Positions 17,238 to 26,807 of a stretch of DNA of 46,630 bases are shown one piece after another; position 1 is the stretch's first letter, and the number at the start of each line of letters is the position of its first letter. The stretch is from Micromonospora rosaria (GTDB taxonomy: Bacteria > Actinomycetota > Actinomycetes > Mycobacteriales > Micromonosporaceae). The notes beneath the pieces were generated by a model. The model did no database searches and was not told the DNA's origin. It was given only the letters and a program-made list of their open reading frames with translations. The stretch spans positions 1 through 46,630 of the forward strand of contig NZ_LRQV01000047.1 in assembly GCF_001567585.1 (NCBI RefSeq). The letters are read 5' to 3'. Both the position numbers and the translations under genes were made by a program.

Positions 17238-17346
17238 GGTCCCTCCTTGTGGTGGTGGTGCCGGGGTGGGTGTGGGGTCACCGGCCGGGCACCTCGGGGG
17301 TGGTGACTCGCGCGGCCCGGGCCGGGCCGAGCTGCCCGTTCCCATC

Positions 17347-17360
17347 TGTGAGCGTTAACA
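17347..17360. promoter_or_regulatory. LacI-type operator before the large glycoside hydrolase
   Basis: TGTGAGCGTTAACA differs at two positions from the symmetric form TGTTAGCGCTAACA. It lies 110 bases before the large secreted enzyme and after the GH127 stop, suggesting a separate promoter under the same LacI protein. Confidence 0.6.
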
Positions 17361-17396
17361 TGTGGCGGTGCCGTCCGCCCCTCCGGCCGGCGGCGG

Positions 17397-19316
17397 TCAG
17401 TCGGTCGTCGGCAGCCAGACCCGCATCGTCGAGGGCCCCCGGTTGGCCCACGCGTGGTACGCCACCAGCGCCACCTCGTCGAGGTCGGCGTCCACCGGGT
17501 CCGGCGGGGCCGGGGTGCCCCGGTAGGGCCACTCGTCCTCGCGGGGCCGGATCCGCCGGCAGCGCACGGTCACCCGGCCGTCGACCACGCGGGGCGGCTG
17601 GCGGGTGTCGACGCGGAGGTCGTCGACGCTCCCGCCGCCCGCGACGTCCACCGACTCCAGGGCGAGCACGACCGGGCCGCGCTCGACCGCGACGCAGCCC
17701 CGGACCGCGTCGATGCGCGGATCCGGGTACGTGAACCGGGGCGTCATCGGCAGGCGCAGGACGACCTCGTCCCCCCGTCGCCAGACCCGTCGCTCGGTGA
17801 CCGTCCCGGGCCCGACCGGCCGGGTACCGGCGTCGACGGTCACCGTCGCGCCCCGGGTGGCCCACCCCGGAACCCGTACCGACAGCGACCAGGGCCGGTC
17901 GTCGTCGCTGTCGACCCGCACCCGGACCACCCCGTCGTGCGGGTACCCGGTCAGCACCGTCACCCGCAGGTCGGGCCCGTCGGCGAGCCGGTGCGCGATG
18001 GTGCCGGGCAGGTACTGGTGCACCTGGAGACCCTCGTCGTCGGCCGTGGCCACGTACGCCGCCAGGCTGGCCAGGGTCCGGGCGACGTTGGTCGGGCAGC
18101 AGGACACCTCGAACCAGGGCGCCCGCAGCGACGCCGCCGCCCGCAGACTGGGCCGGTCGGCGTCGGGCACGCTGCCGATCTCCCGCCGGTGCAGGGTGTT
18201 GGTGTAGAAGAAGGCCCGTCCGTCCGTCGACGACGAGGTCGCCACCACGTTGAACAGGGTGCGCTCGATGAGGTCCGCGTAGCGGACGTCCCCGTCGGCG
18301 AGCAGCAGCCGCCACGCGAGCATCACCGAGCCGATCCCGGCACAGGTCTCGGAGTAGGCCCGGTCGGCCGGCAGCACCCAGTCGTCGCCGAACGCCTCGT
18401 CCTGGTGGCGGGAGCCCTGCCCACCGGTGACGTACGTGCGGCGGGCCACCGTGGCGCGCCACTGGGTGCGCACCGCCTCCAGCAGCGCGGCGTCCTTCAG
18501 TTCGACGGCGACGTCGACGGCCCCGGCGGCGAGGTAGTTCGCCCGCACGGCGTGGCCCCGCAGCACGGTGGCCGCCCGGACGGGACGCTCGTCCTGGAAG
18601 TACTGCCGGCCGAACTCCACGTCGCCGAGCAGGCCGTGGCCCCGACGGTCGACGAAGAGCGCGGCCTGCGCCAGGTACCGGTCGTCCCCGGTCACCCGGG
18701 CGAACTCCACCAGCGCGGTCTCGATCTCCGGGTGCCCGCACAGCCCGGTCACGCCGTCGGGCCCGAACGTCTCGCACACGTTGTCGGCGGCCCGGCGGGC
18801 CACCTCGACCAGCCCGTCGTCCGCGCCCGGCCGGGTCCGGGCCCGGGCCACCGCGGCCTGGAGCAGGTGGCCGACGCAGTACAGCTCGTGGCCCCATTCC
18901 AGGTCGGACCAGCGGGGCGCCTGCCCCCGGCCACCGAACCGGGTGTTGAGGTACCCGTCGGGCTCCTGCGCCGCGGCCACCCGGCGCACGACGGACCGGA
19001 ACCGGGACTCCAGCCCCGGATCACCGCCCCGGCCGATCTCCCACGCCACCGCCTCCAGGAACTTGTACACCTCGGAGTCGGCGAACTCCCGTCCCCGGCG
19101 CTCGCCGGCGAGGTCGCCCCGCGCGGCCAGGTCGAAGTTGCGGATCCAGCCCTCCCGCTCGAGCCAGTGCTCGATGTGCGGGAGGCTCGCCACGGCGTTG
19201 ACCGACTGGCGCTCGGCCCAGAAGCCGCCGGTGATCCGGACGTCGCCCAGCCCGACCGGCCGCAGCCGCCCCCGGATCGGCAGGACCGGCGTGGCCGTGG
19301 GTGCGATGCCGCTCAT
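17397..19316 (-). CDS. GH127 beta-L-arabinofuranosidase, cytoplasmic
   Basis: This 639-residue enzyme hydrolyses beta-L-arabinofuranosides such as arabinobiose to L-arabinose. It has no signal peptide, so it acts inside the cell on imported sugar. The HypBA1 catalytic set is present: acid/base Glu307 (RHQDEAFG), zinc ligands Glu323 and Cys325 (YSETCAGIGS), and the Cys406-Cys407 pair (FEVSCCPTN), where the first Cys is the nucleophile. The spacing is close to that of the characterised enzyme. The start at 19316 has AAAGG 6 bases upstream; an ATG at 19322 overlaps the permease stop but abuts that site. It is the fourth gene of the LacI-controlled import operon. Confidence 0.93.
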   Translation of the reverse strand: MSGIAPTATPVLPIRGRLRPVGLGDVRITGGFWAERQSVNAVASLPHIEHWLEREGWIRNFDLAARGDLAGERRGREFADSEVYKFLEAVAWEIGRGGDPGLESRFRSVVRRVAAAQEPDGYLNTRFGGRGQAPRWSDLEWGHELYCVGHLLQAAVARARTRPGADDGLVEVARRAADNVCETFGPDGVTGLCGHPEIETALVEFARVTGDDRYLAQAALFVDRRGHGLLGDVEFGRQYFQDERPVRAATVLRGHAVRANYLAAGAVDVAVELKDAALLEAVRTQWRATVARRTYVTGGQGSRHQDEAFGDDWVLPADRAYSETCAGIGSVMLAWRLLLADGDVRYADLIERTLFNVVATSSSTDGRAFFYTNTLHRREIGSVPDADRPSLRAAASLRAPWFEVSCCPTNVARTLASLAAYVATADDEGLQVHQYLPGTIAHRLADGPDLRVTVLTGYPHDGVVRVRVDSDDDRPWSLSVRVPGWATRGATVTVDAGTRPVGPGTVTERRVWRRGDEVVLRLPMTPRFTYPDPRIDAVRGCVAVERGPVVLALESVDVAGGGSVDDLRVDTRQPPRVVDGRVTVRCRRIRPREDEWPYRGTPAPPDPVDADLDEVALVAYHAWANRGPSTMRVWLPTTD

Positions 19317-19318
19317 GG

Positions 19319-20236
19319 TCATCCTTTCAGCGCGCCGGACATGAATCCGCGCATGTAGTGGCGTTGCAGGAGCAGGAACAGCACGATGCACGGCAGGGCG
19401 AGCACGACGACGCCGGCCTCGGTCGCCCCGTAGTCGACGACCCCCTGCACCTGGCCGCGCAGGTTGGACACGGCGAGCGGCAGCGTCATCCGCTCGGTGT
19501 CGTTGATGAGGATCAGCGGCGCCATGAAGTCGTTCCACGCGGCGAGGAAGGCGAACAGCCCGACGGTGATCAGGCCCGGCTTCACCGCCGGCAGCAGCAC
19601 CCGCCACAGCGCGGTGAACGACGAACACCCGTCGACCATCGCGGCCTCGTCGAGTTCCCTCGGCACCGCCTCGAAGGAGATCCGCATCAGGAAGGTGGCG
19701 AAGGGAAGCTGGAACATCGTCAGCACGAGGGCCACCCCGACCAGGGAGTTCTGCAACCCGACCTCGGTGAGCAGCACGTAGAGCGGGATCAGCAGCGTCG
19801 CGTACGGGACCATGAGGATGGCGAGCGTGAGCATGAACAGGACGTTGCGGCCCGGGAAGCGGAACCGCGCGAACGCGTAGCCCCCGAGGAACGAGATCAG
19901 CAGGGTCAGCGTCACCGTCAGCAGCGACACGAACGCCGAGTTCGCGAGGTAGCGCCACACGCCGGCCTGGTAGCTGGCCAGGGTCGCGTAGTTGCCGAAC
20001 CCCCAGCCGTCCACCTGGTTCGTGCCGGCCTGCGGGGAGACCGAGGCGACCGCCGTCCACAGCAGCGGGGCCAGGAAGATCAACCCCACCGACCCGGTCA
20101 GCACCCAGTACGGCGTCCGCAGCGCGATGCCGGCGACGGTGACCCCGCGTGACCGGCGCGGGCGGGACGGGGCGGCGTCGGACGGCGGAGGGGCCGCGCT
20201 GCCCGGGGTGGCGGTGGAACGGGACACGACGGACAT
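19319..20236 (-). CDS. carbohydrate ABC transporter permease (MalG type)
   Basis: This is a 305-residue inner-membrane permease of the CUT1 class. After a Pro/Ser-rich cytoplasmic start it has six predicted membrane segments. The EAA loop (about residue 200, DEAAMVDGCSSFTALWRVLLP) contacts the ATPase. It begins 4 bases after the stop of the other permease and ends against the GH127 gene, so the genes are one operon. No ATPase gene is in the cluster, so a shared MsiK-type ATPase encoded elsewhere is likely, as is usual in actinomycetes. The substrate is inferred to be beta-L-arabinooligosaccharide from the neighbouring GH127. Confidence 0.92.
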   Translation of the reverse strand: MSVVSRSTATPGSAAPPPSDAAPSRPRRSRGVTVAGIALRTPYWVLTGSVGLIFLAPLLWTAVASVSPQAGTNQVDGWGFGNYATLASYQAGVWRYLANSAFVSLLTVTLTLLISFLGGYAFARFRFPGRNVLFMLTLAILMVPYATLLIPLYVLLTEVGLQNSLVGVALVLTMFQLPFATFLMRISFEAVPRELDEAAMVDGCSSFTALWRVLLPAVKPGLITVGLFAFLAAWNDFMAPLILINDTERMTLPLAVSNLRGQVQGVVDYGATEAGVVVLALPCIVLFLLLQRHYMRGFMSGALKG

Positions 20237-20240
20237 CGCC

Positions 20241-21158
20241 TCAGCTCTCCTCGGACCGGAAGGCGCGCAGTTGCAGTGCGTTGACGAGGACCAGGGCGAC
20301 CAGCACGATCACCGACAGGGCCGCCGCCACGCCGAGGTCGTTCTGGCCCTGGAACGCCACCAGGTAGATGAGCTGGACGACGGTGACCGTGCTGTTGTCC
20401 GGGCCGCCCTTGGTGAGGATGTAGAACTGCTCGAAGGCGAGCAGGGAGCCGGTCACGCAGAGCACGGTGGTCAGGGCCAGCGTCGGGCGCAGCAGCGGCA
20501 GGGTGACCTTCCGGAAGGTCTGCCACCGGGTGGCGCCGTCGGTGCGGGCGGCCTCGTAGACGTCGGCCGGGATCCCCTGCAGGCCGACGAGCATGAGCAC
20601 CATGTAGAAGCCGGCGTAGCGCCACACGATGAGGAAGGTCGTCGAGACCAGCGCCGCGGTGGGGGAGTCGAGGAAGGTGAGACCCAGGCGCTCCATCACC
20701 GGCGCCAGCGGGCTCGCGTACGGGGAGTAGAGGACGTAGAACAGCAGGGAGGCCGACGCCAGGCCGAGCGCGCTGGGGATCAGGAAGGACGCCCGGAGCA
20801 GGGTGTTCCACCGGCTCGACTCCTGCACGAGCAGCGCCAGCCCCAACCCGAGCGCCAGCAGCAGGACCGTGGCGAGCACCGTGTACTTGACGGTGAACAC
20901 CACCGAGTCGGTGAAGAAGCGGTGGTCGACCGCCTTCACGAAGTTGTCGGGGGCGTTGACGCCCTGGTCGCCGGCGAGCAGCGGCCACCGGGACACCGCC
21001 ATCTTGAGCACGAGCAGCAGCGGGAGCGCGAACAGCGCCACCACGAACACCGCCGTGGGTGTCGCGTAGAGCCAGCCCAGCAGGGCGCGACGGCCACGGG
21101 GTCGGGCCCGGCCCCGCATCGCCGCCCGCAAGGGGTGAGACGGCGCTCTGACGTCCAT
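20241..21158 (-). CDS. carbohydrate ABC transporter permease (MalF type)
   Basis: This is a 305-residue permease of the CUT1 class with six predicted membrane segments and the EAA loop YEAARTDGATRWQTFRKVTLP. The ATG at 21158 is chosen for AGAGGT 5 bases upstream and because the membrane domain begins soon after; an in-frame start at 21248 adds only unconserved sequence. It lies between the binding lipoprotein (109 bases upstream) and the MalG-type permease. The two permeases form the heterodimeric channel of the importer. Confidence 0.92.
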   Translation of the reverse strand: MDVRAPSHPLRAAMRGRARPRGRRALLGWLYATPTAVFVVALFALPLLLVLKMAVSRWPLLAGDQGVNAPDNFVKAVDHRFFTDSVVFTVKYTVLATVLLLALGLGLALLVQESSRWNTLLRASFLIPSALGLASASLLFYVLYSPYASPLAPVMERLGLTFLDSPTAALVSTTFLIVWRYAGFYMVLMLVGLQGIPADVYEAARTDGATRWQTFRKVTLPLLRPTLALTTVLCVTGSLLAFEQFYILTKGGPDNSTVTVVQLIYLVAFQGQNDLGVAAALSVIVLVALVLVNALQLRAFRSEES

Positions 21159-21266
21159 GGGAACCTCTCGTCGGGTCGGCGGGTGGCGGGTGGCGTACCG
21201 GTTCCGGTGGCGGGCGTGTGTCGGCTCGGCGGACCCGGGGGTCGGCACCCGCCCGCGACGCGGCGG

Positions 21267-22565
21267 CTACTGCCGGAGGACGCCGGTGATCTCGGCGTTG
21301 TCCTTGCCGAGGTCGCCGTTGCCGGTCAGCACCTGGTTGCGTACGAGAGTCAGCCACGGGCTGCCCGGCGCGTTGAACGCCTGTTGGAAGTTCACCGCGA
21401 CGGGGGTGTCGCCCTGGCCGGCCACCTCGTTGATGGTCACCAGGCGCGGGTCCTGGGCCGCGTACCTGTTGTTCGCCAGGTCGGAGCGCGACACCACGTC
21501 CTTGTTCTTCGCCAGCACCTCCACCTGGGCCTGCTCGGACATCATCCAGCTCAGGAAGTTCCAGGCCTGCGCGGACTTCTTCGAGTCCTTCGACACCCCG
21601 ATGCCGTCGCCACCGACGAAGGTGGAGGCACCGCCGTCGGGGCCGGGGATGCCGGCGACCCCGACGTCGAACGGCGTGGAGGAGAGCAGCGTCGCCGGGT
21701 AGAACATCAGGCCGACCTTGCCCTCGGTGAAGGCGGCGGTCCAGGTCGGACCCGTCTCGCCCGCCGAGGCGGGCAGGACGGCGCCGGACTGCCACAGGTC
21801 CCGCCAGGTGCGGTAGACCCGCTGCGCGGTCTCGTCGGCGAGCTTGGCCTCGGTGCCGTCCTCGCTGAGCACCGCGCCGCCGCCGGCCCAGATGGTGGGG
21901 AACCAGGTGAAGACGAGGCAGCCGCCGCAGTTCAGGCCGGCCGCCGTGCCGTAGACACCGGCCTTCTTCGTGGCCTGGATCGCCTTGGCGGCGGCGGCGT
22001 ACTCGCCGAGCGTCGCCGGCGCCCGCTCCGGGTCCAGGCCGGCGTCCCGGAAGAGCTGCTTGTTCCAGAACAGCATGGACAGGTCCAGCACGAAGGGCAG
22101 CACGTGCGGCTTGCCGTCCATCGTGCCGGCCGACAGGTGTCCCTTGTTGATGGAGTCCTTGAAGCTGAGGCCGTCGACGTTCGTACTGAGATCCTGGAAC
22201 AGCCCCTGCCGTACCCAGTTCGGCACGTAGACGATGTCGGCGGCGAAGAGGTCCGGCAGGCCGCCCGACCCGGCCGCCGCACCGACCTTCGCGACGTAGT
22301 CGTCGTTGGGCACGACGGTGAGCTTGACCGTGTTCTGGTGGCTGGCGTTGTAGGCGTCGACGAGGAGCTTGGCCTGCTTCTCCAGCGGCGCGCGGGTCCA
22401 CATGGTGAGTTCGCTGCCGTCGTCGACCCCCTCGGGCCCCGCCTCGGCCACCCCCGGGCCGCCCGGGTCGTCGCCGGTGCACGCCGTCACGCCCAGGGTC
22501 AGGACCGCCGCCAGGGCTCCGGCCAGCGAACGCAGGGCGGTACGTCTACCCAGGGTTCTCCTCAT
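21267..22565 (-). CDS. sugar-binding lipoprotein of an ABC importer
   Basis: This 432-residue solute-binding protein has a twin-arginine-poor signal peptide ending in the lipobox GVTAC (Cys29), so the mature protein is anchored on the outer face of the membrane. The rest is a type I (CUT1) binding protein with typical segments such as WRDLWQSGAVLPASAGE and a C-terminal AWNFLSWMMS. The start has TAGGAG 6 bases upstream. It is the first gene of the LacI-controlled operon, directly after a promoter whose spacer contains the operator. The expected ligand is beta-L-arabinobiose or a related oligosaccharide, inferred from GH127 and the large hydrolase. Confidence 0.9.
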   Translation of the reverse strand: MRRTLGRRTALRSLAGALAAVLTLGVTACTGDDPGGPGVAEAGPEGVDDGSELTMWTRAPLEKQAKLLVDAYNASHQNTVKLTVVPNDDYVAKVGAAAGSGGLPDLFAADIVYVPNWVRQGLFQDLSTNVDGLSFKDSINKGHLSAGTMDGKPHVLPFVLDLSMLFWNKQLFRDAGLDPERAPATLGEYAAAAKAIQATKKAGVYGTAAGLNCGGCLVFTWFPTIWAGGGAVLSEDGTEAKLADETAQRVYRTWRDLWQSGAVLPASAGETGPTWTAAFTEGKVGLMFYPATLLSSTPFDVGVAGIPGPDGGASTFVGGDGIGVSKDSKKSAQAWNFLSWMMSEQAQVEVLAKNKDVVSRSDLANNRYAAQDPRLVTINEVAGQGDTPVAVNFQQAFNAPGSPWLTLVRNQVLTGNGDLGKDNAEITGVLRQ

Positions 22566-23020
22566 GCTGCTCTCCTAGGGGTTCGTCGGGGGGACGGAGC
22601 CGCGGCGCGGTCCCGGTTGACCGAGGGCGTGTCCGGCGGTGGGGCGTGGTGCCGAGCGGGGCGATCGCGTCGGCGCTGGTGCGTGCCGGTGGTCGTACCA
22701 GCGGGCCGAGCGGAGGTCGGCTGACCGAGCGGATGGCGGCTGATCGGTGGCGGCGCTGAGCGTGGTCGAGTCGACGTCCACCGTGGTGGCGGTCGGCCGG
22801 GGCGAAGCGGCCAGCCGGGCGGACGGTGTGCGGTGTGGATCCGGCGGCGCCTCGCCGGTGGGTGGCCGACGCGGTGCGGTGCGCGGGTAGCGGCGGGGAA
22901 AGGGGAGATAGCGCGGCTGTGAACGAGGTCACGATCGATGTTAGCGCTAACGAGAGCGACGTCAAGAGCGCAAAAAGACAATGTTTCTGGTAGGTTGCGG
23001 GCGGCGTTCCCGCCGGTGCC
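22566..23020. other. 455-base promoter gap between LacI and the importer operon
   Basis: This gap contains the operon promoter and operator at 22938-22965. The roughly 370 bases between the operator and the lipoprotein start form a long untranslated leader, in which I see no gene or riboswitch I can support. Confidence 0.5.
22938..22965 (-). promoter_or_regulatory. promoter and LacI operator of the arabinoside import operon
   Basis: On the minus strand there is a -35 TTGACG (22965-22960), a 16-base spacer and a -10 TAACAT (22943-22938). The palindrome TGTTAGCGCTAACG (22939-22952) fills the space between them and overlaps the -10. A bound LacI protein would block the polymerase directly. Confidence 0.75.
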
Positions 23021-24049
23021 TCACCGCCGCCGGGCCGCCGTGCTGGCGCGGACCACCAACTCCGGGGGGATGACGGCCGACGCGCCGCGCGCCGCACCGC
23101 CCTCGACCTCGCCCAGCAGGATCTCGATGCTCTGCCGCCCGACCTCGCGGAACGGCTGGCTCACGGTGGTCAGCGGCGGGGTCACGTACGCCGCCTCGGG
23201 GAAGTCGTCGAAACCCACCACGCTGACGTCCTCCGGCACCCGCACCCCCGCCTCCAGCAGGGCCCGCAGCACGCCCAGGGCCATCGAGTCGTTCGCCGCG
23301 AAGACGGCGGTGACCCGGGGGTCGCGGGCGAGCTTGCGGCCGGCGGCGTAGCCGGACGCGGCGCTCCAGTCGCCGGCGAGTTCCCGGGGCACCGGCCGGC
23401 CGTTCGCCTCCAGGGCGGTCATCCAGCCCTCGACCCGCCCGTTCGCCTCGCTCCAGTCGGCGGGCCCCCGGACGTGGTGGACCGTCTCGTGGCCCAGGGA
23501 CAGCAGGTGCTCGGTGGCCAGCCGGGCGCCCAGCACCTGGTCGACCGAGACGCTCGTGACGGTCGGCAGCGCGTTCTCCACCGCGACGACCGCGAGGGTG
23601 GTGGGCAGCGCCCGGACGAACGCCATCGCCTCCACGGCCTGCGGTGCGATCAGGACCAGCCCCTCCACCGACTGGTGGACCAGGCGCTGGACGGCCTGCG
23701 TCGCGGCGTCGGCCGTCAGGCGGCGCAGGCTCGCCACGCTAACGGCGTATCCCGCCTCCTCGGTGGCGTGCACGATGCCGTTGAGCATCGACGCCGGCCC
23801 GTGGTGCGTGGTGTCGAAGCAGACCACGCCGAGCGTCTGGGACCGCCGGGTGACCAGGCTCCGGGCGGCGCTGTTGCGGCGGTAGCCGAGCTGCTCGATG
23901 GCCAGCAGGACCCGCTCCCGGGTCTCCGGGCGCACCGAGTCGGGCTCGTTGAGGACGCGGGACACGGTCATGTGCGACACGCCGGCCAGGCGGGCGACGT
24001 CCCCCATGACCGGCAGCCGCCAGTTCTTCGCCACGCTCACGTCGCCCAT
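23021..24049 (-). CDS. LacI/GalR-family repressor of the arabinoside locus
   Basis: This 342-residue protein has the helix-turn-helix VARLAGVSHMTVSRVLNEP at the N-terminus, a hinge region (NSAARSLVTRRSQ) and a sugar-binding core with typical VTAVFAANDSMALGVLRAL and VPEDVSVVGFDDFPEAAYVTPPLT segments. The start at 24049 has GAGGGGAA a few bases upstream. It lies next to the importer operon, transcribed in the same direction but from its own promoter. A palindrome at 24126-24139 matches the operators before the importer and the large hydrolase, so it probably represses itself and both units, released by an arabinose-derived inducer. It is a paralogue of the other LacI protein in the window, with a different recognition helix. 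Confidence 0.92.
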   Translation of the reverse strand: MGDVSVAKNWRLPVMGDVARLAGVSHMTVSRVLNEPDSVRPETRERVLLAIEQLGYRRNSAARSLVTRRSQTLGVVCFDTTHHGPASMLNGIVHATEEAGYAVSVASLRRLTADAATQAVQRLVHQSVEGLVLIAPQAVEAMAFVRALPTTLAVVAVENALPTVTSVSVDQVLGARLATEHLLSLGHETVHHVRGPADWSEANGRVEGWMTALEANGRPVPRELAGDWSAASGYAAGRKLARDPRVTAVFAANDSMALGVLRALLEAGVRVPEDVSVVGFDDFPEAAYVTPPLTTVSQPFREVGRQSIEILLGEVEGGAARGASAVIPPELVVRASTAARRR

Positions 24050-24125
24050 GCTTCCCCTCGTCCCGCGCGGACCGAGGCCCGCGTCCCTCCCGCGTCGCCG
24101 CCGTGGCCGGCGTTGGGGCTGCCTC

Positions 24126-24139
24126 TGATAGCGCTAACA
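24126..24139. promoter_or_regulatory. LacI operator, autoregulatory
   Basis: TGATAGCGCTAACA differs from TGTTAGCGCTAACA at one position. It overlaps a minus-strand -10 candidate TATGTT (24141-24136) about 80 bases before the LacI start. Confidence 0.7.
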
Positions 24140-24426
24140 TACCATCCCGGCGTTGCCATTTTCCGGCCGTGTTCGATAAGCGTCATTCAGTTAGTCGGAC
24201 GGTCAGGTGGGTGTCGGATTCCGGCAATATTCGCGACGATCCCGGCCGGTCGGCATTGACGACTGTCCGGGCCTGCGGGGCTCGGCGGCGTGGTCGTCGC
24301 GCCGGGGTCCCCGGCCCCGGTCCGCGCCGTCGGCGGAGGTCTCGTCCCGCCCGTGTCCGGGCGGTCCCACGTGGGTCCCGACCTGGTCGGACGGGCCCGG
24401 GGCATCGAGGTTCGTCAGGTTGTCCC

Positions 24427-24456
24427 TTGACCGTCCGAAGGGGCGCCAAATACGGT
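24427..24456 (+). promoter_or_regulatory. promoter of the subtilase gene
   Basis: TTGACC (24427-24432) and TACGGT (24451-24456) are separated by 18 bases, about 35 bases before the GTG start. This fits a housekeeping sigma-factor promoter with a short leader. Confidence 0.5.
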
Positions 24457-24490
24457 GTGATAGTGCAATGGCATACCGAAAGAGGTTGCT

Positions 24491-26601
24491 GTGTGTGATG
24501 ACTCCGCGCTCGGACGGACGTTCCACAACGGCCGGTTCGGCACCCGACCCCTGCTCGCCGCCCTCGGCGTCGGCGCCCTGGTCGTCTCCGGCGGTCTGCT
24601 TCCCGCCCCGGCGGCACGTGCCGCCGGGGCGGTCGGTGCCACCGTGACGATGCCGGGCGACGTCAATGTCGCCAGCCCCGGATTCCTCCCCGTCGCCGTC
24701 CTGACCGACGACCGGGTCGACGCCGCCCGGATCGACCCGGCCTCCGTCGTGCTCGGCGACGGCGCGGGACCGGGCGTCGGCGTCGCCCGGGACGGCGCGC
24801 GTCCACTGGCGGTCACCACCGACGTCGACCGGGACGGCCGGGACGATCTCGTCCTGCACTTCGACAAGGACGGGCTGAAACGGGCCGGCGCGCTGACCCC
24901 GGCGACGACCACCCTCACCCTCTCCGGGGAACTGCCCGACGGAGGCAGCATCCGGGGGATGAGCACGATCTCACCCGAGCTCCGGATCGAGGTGAAGTTC
25001 CGGGAATCCTGGAAGGTACGCGGGGCCAACGACGCCCTGCGGTCCCACGGTCGCCCGGACACCCTGCACCGGGTCCGCGCGGTGCTGGAGACGTACCGGT
25101 CGACCGACGTCACGCCGCTGGTGACGAGCCTGTCCGCCGACGAGCTGACGGGGCTGTCCGCCGAGGCGGCGGCGCGTTCCGGCGCGCCCGCCCCCGACCT
25201 GGCCTCGTGGTACCAGCTCACCCTGCCGGCCGACCTGGACCCGGACGCGGTGGTCCGGGAGCTGCTGGCGCTGCCCGAGGTCGAGTACGCCTACGTCGCC
25301 GCGGATCCGGCCCCGCCACCGTCGACGACGCCCGACTTCACCCCCATGCAGGGCTACCTCCGTCCCGCCGCGCAGGGCATCGACGCGGACTTCGCGCACG
25401 CGGACCCGCGTACCCGGGGACAGGGCATCCGGATCGTCGACCTGGAGTACGACTGGAACCCGTTCCACGAGGACCTCCACCTCGACTGGTCGCCGACCTC
25501 GGCGGCGACGCGTTCCCCCGGGTCACCACGTTCGCCGACGAACACGGCACCGCCGTCTTCGGTCAACTGGTCGCCCGGGACAACGGCTACGGGGTGACCG
25601 GCGGGGTGCCGGACGCCACGATGTACGGCATCTCGCCGGTGCGGCGGGTCAGCCCCACCCGCACCACGTGGTCCCCGGCGGAGGCGATGGTCTACGCGTC
25701 GCGGTTCCTCGACCCCGGCGACGCGCTGCTCATCGAGCAGCAGACCGTCGGCCCGAACGGGGGCACCCGGTACGTGCCGATCGAGTGGATGCAGTCGGCG
25801 TTCGAGGCGACCGTGCTGTTGACGCAGCTCGGGGTGACCGTGGTGGCCACGGGTGGCAACGGGGGCGAGAACCTGGACGGCCCGGAGTTCCTGGGCCGCT
25901 TCGACCGTACCGTCCGCGACTCGGGCGCCATCATCGTCGGCGCGGGCAGCAGCACCACCCGGGAACGGCTGGGCTTCTCCGTGCACGGATCGCGGGTCGA
26001 CCTGCAGGGGTGGGGCCAGAACATCACCACCACCGGCAGCAACGGCAACCTCCAGGGCGGCACCGACCCGGCCAACCTCGACGTCCGGTACACCCGGTCG
26101 TTCGGTGGCACCTCCGGCGCCGGGCCGATCGTCACCAGCGCGGTCGTCGCCGTCCAGTCCTACCTCAAGGCCACCGGCCAGGGGGTCTGGAGCGCGGCGC
26201 GGATCGCCGACCTGCTCAAGGGGACCGGGACGCCGCAGGGCGGCGACGCCAGTCAGCACATCGGCCCGCTGCCCGACCTCCGGGCCGCCCTGCGGCGGAT
26301 CGAGGTCGACGCCCCGTCGTCGGCCGTCGCGCTGACCCAGGTCCCGCCGAGGACGGGCGACCGGTACGTCAACCCGACCGTCACCCTCTCCGCCGACGAC
26401 GGGTGGGGATCGGGCGTCGACCGGATCGAGTACCGGCACAACGGTGGCCCGTGGCGGACCTACGACGGGCCGTTCCGGGTGCTGCGTCCGGGGCAGCACC
26501 AGATCAGCCACCGCGCGGTCGACCGGAACGGGACGGTGGAGCCGGCGAAGACGGTCACCTTCCGCAACCTCGGCCCGCCCCGGTCGTCGTCGGGGGACTG
26601 A
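24491..26601 (+). pseudogene. secreted subtilisin-like (S8) serine protease, frameshifted
   Basis: Read across one frame change, this encodes about 700 residues. It has a signal peptide (about 1-45), a beta-rich N-terminal domain with a DVDRDGRDDL metal-binding-like loop, a pro-region, and an S8 catalytic domain. Asp is in RIVDLEYD, His in DEHGTAVFGQLVA and Ser in GGTSGAGP; all three are present. A C-terminal Ig-like extension follows. The first frame (24491-25597) loses homology after HEDLHLDW. The second resumes at DLGGDAFPRV, so about one base is missing near 25488-25493, between the Asp and the His. This is a real lesion or an assembly error. The GTG start has AAAGAGG 5 bases upstream. 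It probably degrades extracellular protein and has its own promoter. Confidence 0.8.
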
Positions 26602-26611
26602 CCGGCGGCTC

Positions 26612-26650
26612 CGGTCGCGCGGCGCGTCGGGACCCCGCGCCGCGCGACCG
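26612..26650 (+). terminator. terminator of the subtilase gene
   Basis: A perfect 15-bp stem (CGGTCGCGCGGCGCG and complement) with a 9-base loop begins 10 bases after the stop codon. Confidence 0.75.
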
Positions 26651-26765
26651 TTGCCTGTCGGCGGTGCCGGCCGGAGTCGCTCGTGGCGGGGGCGCGCTGA
26701 CCGTGGCGGCCGGCGGTGACCTGCGGTGACCGTCCTGGTCGGGGGGTCACGATTGAAAAACGAGG

Positions 26766-26807
26766 TTGCAATTGCACATTGCACCAGCCGTTCTTGCTGG
26801 TTAGTGT
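26766..26807 (+). promoter_or_regulatory. promoter with palindromic TTGCA repeats before the peptide importer
   Basis: TGCAATTGCA (26767-26776) is a perfect palindrome. TTGCA occurs three times (26766, 26772, 26779). The third begins a -35 TTGCAC (26779-26784), followed after 17 bases by a -10 TAGTGT (26802-26807). The repeats may bind a regulator that controls the importer. Confidence 0.55.

Larger units (their letters stand above)
24050..24490. other. 441-base divergent promoter region, LacI and subtilase
   Basis: This region holds the LacI operator (24126-24139) and the subtilase promoter (24427-24456). The stretch between them is less GC-rich near 24150-24240 but shows no gene I can support. 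Confidence 0.5.
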
